Part shown: positions 50,716-61,300 of the stretch, piece after piece
How the letters are laid out: each line of letters begins with the position of its first letter
Position numbering within the stretch: position 1 is the stretch's first letter
NCBI RefSeq assembly: GCF_022965805.1
Contig: NC_133115.1
Location: 32,541,321-32,605,320 of the forward strand
Direction: 5' to 3'
Length of the DNA: 64,000 bases
DNA from: Primulina eburnea
Taxonomy: Eukaryota; Streptophyta; Magnoliopsida; Lamiales; Gesneriaceae
Position numbers and translations under genes: made by a program
Notes under the pieces: model-generated
Database searches by the model: none
What the model saw: only the letters and a program-made list of their open reading frames with translations
What the model was told of the DNA's origin: nothing

Positions 50716-51045
50716 CTCGACCCACTCTACCCAATTTGAGTTGAGTGGGTCGTGCCACACATATATATTGTGTGGCACGACCCACTCAACCCAAAATTGG
50801 GTTGAGTGGGTTGCGCCACACAACCCACACATATAGACGCAACCCACTCAACCCAAAATTGTGTTGAGTGGGTTGCATTTTGGGTTGAGTGGGTTGCGCC
50901 TATACAGTGGGTTGCGCCACACATATAGGCGCAACCCACTCAACCCAAAATTGTGTTGAGTGGGTGGCGCCACACAATATATGTGTGGCACGACCCACTC
51001 AACCCAAAATTGGGTTGAGTGGGTCGCGCCACACAATATACTCAA
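50716..51045. repeat. Alternating palindromes of ACCCACTCAACCC and CGCCACACA words
   Basis: Built from CGACCCACTCAACCCAAAAT / TTGGGTTGAGTGGGTCG inverted pairs, with GTGTGGC / GCCACAC pairs between them, in at least five rounds over 330 bp. Strand changes occur between neighbouring words, so it is a nested foldback, not a plain tandem repeat. Confidence 0.85.
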
Positions 51046-51359
51046 TTTTTGGGTAGAGTAGTTTAATTTGAATCGAGTCTTACATGTTATGAGTTTTTTA
51101 GGTTCTATTATTATGAAATTTGTTAAAAATTTTATTGGAATTAAAAATTTGTTAAGAATTTTAGTCGAGCATAAATTCAACCCGATAAGAGATACATTCG
51201 TCTAATATTGTTATGAAATTTTAACCAACACACTTAAATTATAATATATAACTCATATTAAAATGTTTACACAAATAAATTTTTTATATATATTTACGTT
51301 CTAATCATATATAGAATGACTTATGTATTATGAAATGATCAAAATTCAAAATCTCTCTA

Positions 51360-51540
51360 CCACTCGACCCAAACTCGACCCAAACTCGACCCAAACCCTA
51401 AACCCTAAACCAAACCCCAAACACCACCACTCGACCCACTCGACCCAACAATTTACCACCCACTCGACCCAAACTTAAAATTTAAAGAACAATCTTGTCC
51501 ACTCCACCCACTCACCATCCCCTCGACCCAAAATTAAAAA
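51360..51540. repeat. Direct CGACCCA-rich repeat with two telomere-type heptamers
   Basis: About ten ACTCGACCCA-like words in one orientation, with CCCTAAACCCTAAACC near 51,395-51,410 (the Arabidopsis-type telomere repeat twice). The core word CGACCC is shared with the palindrome blocks upstream. Confidence 0.8.
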
Positions 51541-51904
51541 TTCAACTCAAACACATTACATATTAGTAAAATCAAATCGATAGCCTTTAAATTCAAACAA
51601 ATTACATTTAATTCAAATGATTTTTTACGTCAGGAACACAAAAATAACTTAAACCTGAATCGATTATTTTGCTGGGAAGAATATATAAATGAAACATGAA
51701 ATCGCCGATATCAATAAAAAAATATTTTTTAAAAAATAAAATATAAATAACTAATTAATTAATGAACTAATAAATGATCTCACTTAACTTAATAAATGAA
51801 CTCACCTAACTAACAACAGTCAACTCCCTTTCTTTGATTTAAAGAAGTCAAAATCCCTTTTATTTAATTAAATTTAAAAAGAGTCATATATTTTTTATTG
51901 TCCC
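51541..51904. other. AT-rich spacer upstream of WEX
   Basis: No gene and no clear promoter motif that I can support. Confidence 0.5.
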
Positions 51905-51987
51905 AGAGAGTCTGGGGCAATCGACGTCGGGTTGTAGCTGGGGAATCGAAGGAAGCAAGGGCGGCGTCGGGACAACTGAAGCGGCGG
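51905..51987 (-). repeat. 83-bp inverted copy of WEX exon 1
   Basis: Exact reverse complement, as far as I can see, of 52,471-52,553 inside the first coding exon of the WEX gene. The arms are 483 bp apart. The open frame from 51,898 is only the antisense of the exon. Confidence 0.9.
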
Positions 51988-52351
51988 AGAGATGAAGAAA
52001 GGGAATGGGACAGGAAGAAGTTCCTCTCTGTAGCAAATATGCCTGATAAATTTTATTTTCGAATCAACTACACACCATTATATGTTGTATCGCCCATATT
52101 TAGAAAAAACTACGATCAATATTTGAGAATTAATTATACTATTTTTTTTATATATGTTGAACTTTATTTATAAGTTATAGTAAAATATATAATATTTTTT
52201 TATTTAATTTCAAATATAAATATTATATAGATTTATTAATTATTGAGTCTAAAAAGTTCTGAGGCCAGACGCTGACATGAAAATTTTCAAAAAGCGAATT
52301 TGTTTTCCGACCAACTTACGACCCAAATGGTTTGAAAAGAGCTCATATAAA

Positions 52352-55300
52352 ATGGAAACCGAAACAGCGGTTTCGAATTCCGATTGGGCCCATCCACTTA
52401 CCGATGATGAGCTCCAAGCCATTGACGCCGCATTTTCCGCCGCCATCTCTGCTTCTCCGATCAAGAAATGCCGCCGCTTCAGTTGTCCCGACGCCGCCCT
52501 TGCTTCCTTCGATTCCCCAGCTACAACCCGACGTCGATTGCCCCAGACTCTCTTCACTTCTCGGCAACGACAAAAGAATAGGTCTTCCTTATCCTGTTCT
52601 ACTTTCTCGACAAATAGATCCTACGTTGATGCGAGTTACTCTTACCGAGGTGACTGCAGTTTCCTTTTCGTAATATTTTGCTTTTCAAAGCCCACTCGTT
52701 TTGCTAGTGTTGGTGGATTGAAGTGTTTGGAGTGTTGTACCTTTTGGTTCGGAAGTGGAACCGCTGTGTGCAGCATTTCTTGTTACTTTTCTTACCATTC
52801 TCCTTTTTTTGTGTTAGATCGACGTTACAATTTGTTACGTTGTGCCATTTGTTGAAAGCAAACGAACATTGATAATTGGTGATCAGATTTTTTAACACTG
52901 GAAGTTGGAACGTTTTACTGTTTTTATTCAGAAATAAAGTTTGGAGGCCGCATTGTGTATAGCAGAACTATAGAGGAGGTGGAAAGAGCTGCAGAGGAAC
53001 TTCTAAAGTTCATGGATATAAATAAAAGAAAAGGGGATCAGTGTGTCCTTGGTCTGGATATTGAGTGGAGACCCACTTTTAAAAGAGGTAACTTCATTTG
53101 CGAAAAATATAAAGGAGAATAAAATGAAAACTGTGATTGATAAATGCATATGGAGATAAGTGTTGCATAATGCAACAAATTTTGATTTTTTAACTTAGAT
53201 CAATACATTGCACATATATGGTCTATTTTTTTCCCAATATGATTTGAATGTGTTGATTCCTGTATATCGCTCTTATTTTATGATCACACACTGTAATCGA
53301 TACTTTTGGAAACACCACATTTGTTATCATAATTGTCATATGTGTGGTGTCCGAATTCATGGTTCTGTTTGTTTCCTGATGTGTTTTTGAACTTCATAAA
53401 TCAAAAGACGATCATTTGCAGATAAAAGACTGTTGATTTTAATTGAAGAGTGTTAAATTCTTCAATTTCTTTTCCAAATATTCGATTTGTCTTGGAATAA
53501 GTGAGCAATTTTAATTACCGCCTAAGTTTATGAATCCATTGTATTATAGTTCGATATTCAAGGGTCCTTCCTACAAGCTAAACTAGGAAAAACAATTAGA
53601 AAATTATTTTGAATATGATTTCCAATTAAATTAAAAATAGTGGTTCTATTTCAAAGTGTAGTTAACTTCCTAAAAGAATCGAGATTGAAGTTTGAATATG
53701 ATTTTGCTAATACAAGAAAATTTGTCGATCTTTGTAGGTGTTGCTCCTGGGAAGGTTGCTGTTTTGCAGATATGTGTGGATAATAATCTTTGCCATGTTT
53801 TACATATAATTCATTCTGGAATACCTAACAGTTTGCAATATCTACTTGAGGACCCTAGCACTCTAAAGGTGATGCTTTGAGGATTCTCTTGGTTTTATAA
53901 GCTCAATCTAGATGTTCTTTACAATATTTCAACTCCATAAACTGCTTGGTACATGCATAGGTGGGTGTATGCATTGCAAATGATGCTGCTAAGGTTTTGA
54001 AAGATTATAATTTATCAATCACCTCTTTAAGAGATCTATCTGACCTAGCAAATCAAAAGGTCGGTGGAGATCCCAGAAAGTGGAGTCTGTCCGCGTTAAC
54101 AGAAAATCTTATTTGTAGACAGGTACTTGACCGATTCTTCTGGAGAATTTTCATTGCCATCTTGGAAACTTTTTATTTCTTTATACTTTGGTATTCTAAG
54201 GAGCCTAGATACACTCAATTACATGTTTCGTAATACTTGAATCTTTGATTAGCACAAATTTTGACATAAAACTAGTATTTTTCAAAATTAGTAAAAGAGT
54301 ACTATACAGACAATAGTTGGACTTCTGTGTAGTACAAACACTTGGGCTTTTGAGCCGAGAAAGCTTCACGCAGAAATTTGTGATATATTCGTTGTTTATA
54401 CCAAAATGTAGAACTTTAGTCTATTAACTCAATCAACTCAATACCATACGTGTAGATCTATTGCAAACTTTAGAGTATCTGGAAAATTTTAATTGGCTGC
54501 ATGGTAAATTGGTAATCTTCGTTGAATTTTGAAGAACTCAAATTGGAAATCTCCAGCCACCATCTAGAAGGTCCACGGTAGGTGCAGTTATTGTTGATTC
54601 TCCAATGGCTGCCATCGTCCATTCACACCCATTAACATGTGCAGAATATCCTCTATAAATAGAGGCTTCAGCTCGTTGTTTAAATCATCTCATTCCCAGT
54701 TGAGGAATCTTAATCCCAAGTAGAGGAGAGCCTTGAGAGTGCTGTGAGGATATGAGAGTTTTTATTTCTTTCGGTAAATTAAATCTATGAATTGAATAGA
54801 TTGATTTTTCTCTCAAATTAGTTTGATCTTTGATAGTTTAATTCCCAACAAGTGGTATCAGAGCCTGATTAGAGGTATTAGCCATAGAAGGAGAGCTCTC
54901 TGTCAAAAATTTGATTTCGTGAAAGTGTCTGAAATCTTGTTTTGATTACACCACGACGTAGCTCTCGTTCCCACGAGTCTACCGGTATTTTCAGATCGAA
55001 AATCGGACATCAAACGAATTTTCTGTGATTTTTCAAAAGTTCTTTACGAAGAAGATGATGAACAGTGCCTGCCACGTAAGCGTCCAGTCAGCGCCACGTT
55101 ATCAGCACTATTCAATTTTCTGAAAATTGCATTTTGGTCCTTATATTTTCTGCCCGTTTCAAAATGGTTCTTTATCTTTCCTAAAGTACAGAATGGCCCC
55201 TGAACTTTTGGTAATGACTTAGAGACCCCTGAACTATCAGAAAGTTGATCCCAAAATTTTCAGCAATAGAATTTCTGATCCCGAAGTGCCTATTCCACCA

Positions 55301-58300
55301 TTTTCGGCCGTTCCGGACACAACGGTGTACTCCGTTCTACGAGATTCAGCTTCTATTTTGATAAATAAACATTGACGATGACCACAGAAGAGTCAACATC
55401 ATATTCTGGAGCTATGAATATGCTCACGACAACCAACTACACGCTGTGGAAACCTCGGATGGAAGATCTCCTCAGCTGTAAAGATTTGTTCGATCTCGTA
55501 GAATTGAAAGGTGAAAATCCTGATCCAACCAAAGCGTCAGAGTGGAGGAAATTAAACCGGAAATCTATTGGTCAAATCCGACAATGGATTGATCATAGTG
55601 TCTGCCACCATGTTGCACAGGAGACAGACGCATATGCTCTCTGGAAGAAGCTGGAGGACATGTACCAGGCCAAGACCGCTCGGATTAAAGCCCTCTTGAT
55701 GAGGCGGTTAGTCAATATGAAGTTCAAAAGTGGAACTTCTGTTGCCGAGCATACCAGTGAGTACCAGAGTCTAGTAAATCAATTATCGTCTGTAGAGATG
55801 CCGCTTGGAGATGAGATGCAGGCACATCTACTTCTCAGTTCACTTCCTTATAGCTGGGAAACACTTGAAGTTTCTCTCAGCAACTCGGCTCCAGATGGCA
55901 AACTTACCATGTCCATGGTTAAGGATGCCCTGTTCAACGAGGAGGCCAGGAGAAATGATATGGGCACAGACCAGACTCATGCCCTTGTCACAGAGCCCCG
56001 AGGAAGACAACAAGAGAAACAACAAAGGGGTAAAGGCAAATGGAGAGGCAGAAGCAAGAGCAGAGGCAGATCCACAGATGACAGAAAACCTTCGTATAAA
56101 TGTCATCACTGTGGAATAGAGGGTCATATGAAGAAGAATTGCTACAAATGGCTAGAGGAGCAAGGCCAGAGCAGTTCCCAGTCGAAGAACAAGGGTGGAG
56201 AAACGCTAGTCATCATTCCTGGAGATGTAGCGTTCTGTTCGACCCATAATGAGACATGCCTTCACGTTTCAAAAGAAGACACAGAATGGGTGGTAGATAC
56301 TGCAGTTTCCTACCACGTGACTTCGCACAAGGAATACTTCATGACATACAAAGCTGGTGACTTTGGAGCAGTGAAGATGGGAAATTCCAGTTCCTCTGGG
56401 ATTGTAGGAATTGGAGATATCCAAATAAAGACAAGTGTTGGAAGTACAATCACTTTGAAGGATGTCCGACATGTGCCAGATCTTCGGCTCAATCTTCTTT
56501 CTGGAATAGCTCTTGACAACCAGGGCTATGATAATCATTTCAGCAATGACACATGGAAGATGTCAAAGGGTGCTTTGATAGTCGCTCGAGGACACATTTG
56601 TGGCACACTGTACAAGACTCACATGAAGATATGTACAGACACCCCCAACGTAGCTGAGAAGGAGGGTTCTCAAAATTTGTGGCACCAGAGACTCGGCCAT
56701 ATGAGTGAGAAATGGTTGTCTACCCTAATAAAGAAAAAGCTTATCATCGTTGACAAAGATGCTGCGCCAGATCCTTGCAATCATTGTCTATTTGGTAAGC
56801 AGCACAGAGTCTCATTTAGTTCCTATTCAACGAGAAGATCAGAGTTGCTCAGTCTGGTACACTTTGACGTTTGCGGTCCCCTGGAGGATGAATCACTAGG
56901 TGGAAATAAATATTTTCTGACGTTCATTGATGATGCTTCTCGAAAGGTGTGGGTCTATTTCCTGAAAACGAAGGACCAGGTATTCGAATACTTCAAAATG
57001 TTTCATGTCATGGTAGAACGTGAGTCTGGGAAGAAATTGAAGTGTCTCCGGTCAGATAATGGAGGTGAATACACTTCCAAGGTGTTCGATGCGTATTGCA
57101 AAACATACGGCATTCGACATGAGAAGACGGTCCCTCGCACCCCTCAACACAACGGTGTAGCCGAAAGAATGAACCGGACAATCATGGAACGTGTTCGGAG
57201 TATGCTCAGTATGGCTAAACTGCCAAAGTCATTCTGGGGAGAAGCAGTCAGAGCCGCCTGTTACCTGATCAACAGATCACCATCAGTACCACTGAATTTT
57301 GAAGTTCTGGAGAAACTGTGGTCTGGAAAGGATCCATCATACTCACACTTAAGAGTATTTGGATGTTTGGCGTACGCACATGTATCCAAGGAGCTCAGAC
57401 AAAAGCTTGATGCAAGGACCACTCCATGCATTTTCATTGGCTATGGAGATGAAGAATTTGGATACAGACTATGGGATCCAAAGGAGAAAAAGGTGATCAG
57501 AAGCAGAGACATTGTGTTCCATGAAAGCCAGACAATAGAAGACATTGAAAAACCTACAATGTCTCAGAAGTCAAATGTTGGTGCTCTAAATTCAGATGCA
57601 ACACTAAACTCGTTCGATATAGTAACAGAATACATGCCAGAAGCAGAAGCTGAGGAAGAAGGGGGTGTTGAGCAGGGGGAGCCACAACCCACTCCACCAG
57701 ATGTTCCAGGACCATCACAAGGCCCAGATGATGGTGAATCTTCTCAGACTATTCCAGAAGTTCGTAGGTCTGAACGAGGACAGATTCTTTCTAGAAGATA
57801 TACGGAATCCGAGTACCTTCTGCTTACTGAAGATGGAGAACCAGAGAGTTTCCAAGAAGCACTATCTCATAAGGACAAAGAAACATGTTTGTCAGCAATG
57901 CAAGATGAGATGGAATCTCTGCAGAAGAATCACACTTATGAGATCGTAGAACTTCCAAAAGGTAAGAAGACACTAAGAAACAAATGGGTGTTCAAGATGA
58001 AGAAAGATGGCAGCGGACAAGTGGTGAAATACAAAGCACGATTGGTAGTCAAAGGATTCCAACAGAAGAAAGGAATTGACTTTGATGAGATATTTTCACC
58101 AGTAGTCAAGATGAGGTCAATCCGAGTTATACTTTGCTTGGTAGCAAGTATGAACTTGGAGGTTTGTGACTAGTATGTGGAAATCTAGATTTGTGGAATG
58201 GGTCTATTTACCGTCGGATGGGCGCTCGGGAGGTATCCTTGTCATGTGGGATCCAAGAGTGGTAAAGGTCAGAAATAATTTAATAGGCGAATTCTCCGTG

Positions 58301-61300
58301 TCAGTTGAGATAAAGACGACCAATGAGAACACGTGGTGGTTCACAGCAATTTATGGGCCTGTAAGGCCAAGCGAGAGGGAGAGATTCTGGGATGAATTGG
58401 CAGGACTCAGTACTATTTGCGTGGAGAAGTGGTGCTTGGGAGGAGATTTTAATGTGGTCAGAAACACGGGAGAAAAGATGAATAGTACTTCTAACACTAC
58501 TAGCATGTTATGTTTTGATATGTTGATAGGAGAATTAGGCCTTTATGATCCTCCACTTTTGAACGCTAAATATACGTGGTCTAATTTCAGGGATGAGCCG
58601 ATTTGTTGCCGATTAGACAGATACTTATTTTCGATTGGTTGGAGGGACATTTTTCCACACTCCAGACAAAACGTGTTACCTAGAATTACTTCGGATCACC
58701 ACCCACTGTTACTTGACACCACGAAGGCGAAATGGGGGCCTGTCCCCTTCTGATTTGAGAACGTCTGGTTGTCACATCCTAACTTTAAAGATATGATACA
58801 ATTGTGGTGGAATGAGGGGGAGGAGCAAAGGTGGGAGGGGTACAAGTTTATGAAAAAACTCAAAAAATTGAAAGTTGATATATCAAGTTGGAACAAAGAA
58901 GTTTTTGGCAATGTGGGTGTTAGATTGGAGGAGTTGAAGTACAGGGTTAAGCTTTTGGATGAGTTAGAAGCCGAGGGAGGATGGACTGAAAATTTAAGTT
59001 CAGAAAGAAGAGATGCGAAATGTGAGCTGGAAAATTTGACTTTTAAAATGTACCAATTGGAAAGTCAAAAAGCGAAAGTGAGGTGGTTGAGGGAAGGTGA
59101 TCAAAATTCCAAGTTCTTTCATTCGATGTTGACAAACAGAAGAAATAAAGCAGTTATAGATAAGATGGAGTTGGAGGATGGGACTTTGGTTACGGAGGAG
59201 AAAGAGATTGAGGAAAACATTGTAAGATTTTATAAGCATTTGTATATGAACTCAGAGGGGGAAGGGGGAGGATTTGATGGGTTGGAGTGGTGCCCTTTGG
59301 ATTTTGTTGCAAGAGACGAGCTGGAAGTACCCTTTACCGAGGAGGAAATCAAAAAAGCGGTGTTTGAAAGTGAAGGATCGAAGGCGTCGGGACCGGATGG
59401 ATTCACAATAGCATTTTTTCAAAACAATTGGGACACGGTTAAAAATGACTTATTGAAGGTCTTTGCTGAATTTCACAATGGGGGAATGGTGAACGGCATC
59501 ACAAATGAAACTTATATATGCCTCATTCCCAAGAAACAAGATGCTGTTAAGATAAATGAATTTAGACCGATAAGTCTCACAACGAGCTTGTACAAGATAA
59601 TTGCCAAAGTGTTGACCTACAGAATAAAAAAAGTGTTGAGCTTCACAATCGCAGAAAATCAATGTGCTTTTATCAAAGGAAGACAGATAATGGATTGTTG
59701 CCTTGTTGCTAATGAAGTGGTTGAAGAATACCGTAAGAAGAAAAAAATGGGTGGGTGCTTAAGGTGGATTTGGAAAAAGCGTATGATAATGTTGATTGGA
59801 GATTTCTTGATTTTGTGCTCGAAAAAAAAGGATTCAGAGTTAGATGGAGAAGGTGGATAAAGGGGTGTGAGTCTAACATATCGTTCCCAATTTTTATTAA
59901 CGGAAGACCGAGGGGGAAATTTAGAGGGGAACGAGGACTTCGACAAGGAGATCCTTTGTCCCCTTTTCTTTTTAACTTGGTCATTGACACTTTGGGGAGA
60001 ATGGTTGACAGGGCTAAGGTTTTGAATGAGGTAAGGGGGCTGGTGGTTGGCAGGGGTAATGTGGAAATCTCGCACATTCAATTTGCTGATGATACATTGT
60101 TTTTGGTACAAACGGAAGGACATGTGAGGAAACTGGTGGAAATTATCAATTTATTTGGGCTGAAATCGGGATTGAAAATCAACTTTCAAAAAAGTGTGGT
60201 GTTGGGAATTAGTTGCGAGGAAGAGAAAGTGGTTTGCTTGGCCCAAACGATTGGGTGCAAAAAAGATGAATGGCCGATTAAGTATCTTGGATTACCATTG
60301 GGAGGGAAACCGACGACTCTTGATTTTTGGGAACCCGTCCTTACAAAGATGACCAAAAAACTATCAAGCTGGAAGAAATCGTTCTTATCAAGAGGAGGTC
60401 GGTTGACCCTTATCAAAGCTGTGCTAAGTGCAATGCCTTCTTATTACATGTCCCTGTTTCGAGTGCCAGCAAAAGTAGCAAAAATAATGGAAAAACTGAT
60501 GAGAGATTTCTTGTGGGATGGAGCGGACGGGGATAAAAGTTGTCACGTTGTTGGATGGGAACAGGTATGCAGGCCGAAGGATAGGGGTGGGTTAGGTTTG
60601 GGGAACATTGGTTTGAGAAACAAAGCGTTGCTAGGGAAATGGTGGTGGCGAGGTATGGACGGAAAGGAGCAGTTGTGGATGAACGTAATTAAGAGCATTT
60701 ATGGTCTTCAAGTTAATGGATGGGATTTGGGTTTGGCCAGGAACTCGACTCCTAGAAGCCCTTGGAAATTTATTTCTCGTTCTTTCCCGGCAATACAACT
60801 GTTGAGTGGGTGGGTTTTGAGAGGAGGTAATTCCATTAGGTTTTGGGAGGATGTTTGGGGGGGGGAGGGGGTCCTTGTTTCAAAGATCGATTTCCTTCTT
60901 TGTTTTCGATTTGTACCGTCGTCAATAAACCTATTCGTCATTTTATTGAGGTTTTCGAGTTAGGAGACGATCGTCATTCGTTGGGATGTGCGTTTTAGGA
61001 GACATCTTAGTGACAGAGAGTTGGGGGAGTTTGGTAATTTATTGGGTGTCATTCATTCGGTTACTATCGAGTTGGGTTCGGAGGATAGAAGAGTGTGGTT
61101 GGGAGATTCTTCGGGTCTGTTCTCAGTTCGTTCTTTTTACGAGTCATTCTTTCCTTTCCATAACTTTCCTGTTTTCCACCCATATATTCATATTTGGAAA
61201 GTTCCTATCCCGCAAAAGATTCAAATTTTCTCGTGGACTGTCGCTTTGGGCAAGTTACATACCTCTGATTCAGTGCAAAGAAGATGGCCATCATGTGCTT

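Noticed and set aside
50727..51180. Minus-strand open frames rich in THSTQ / GATHC words
   Set aside because: Products of the palindromic repeat; no family resemblance and no start or splice context.
52249..52557. Minus-strand 102-codon frame over WEX exon 1, and its twin from 51,898 on the plus strand
   Set aside because: Both are antisense readings of the conserved exon and of its inverted copy.
54853..54875. A possible tRNA fragment
   Set aside because: It is the retrotransposon primer-binding site; no tRNA fold follows.
55840..56538. Minus-strand frames inside gag-pol, and similar ones over the LINE (59,000-60,416)
   Set aside because: Shadows of the retroelement coding frames.
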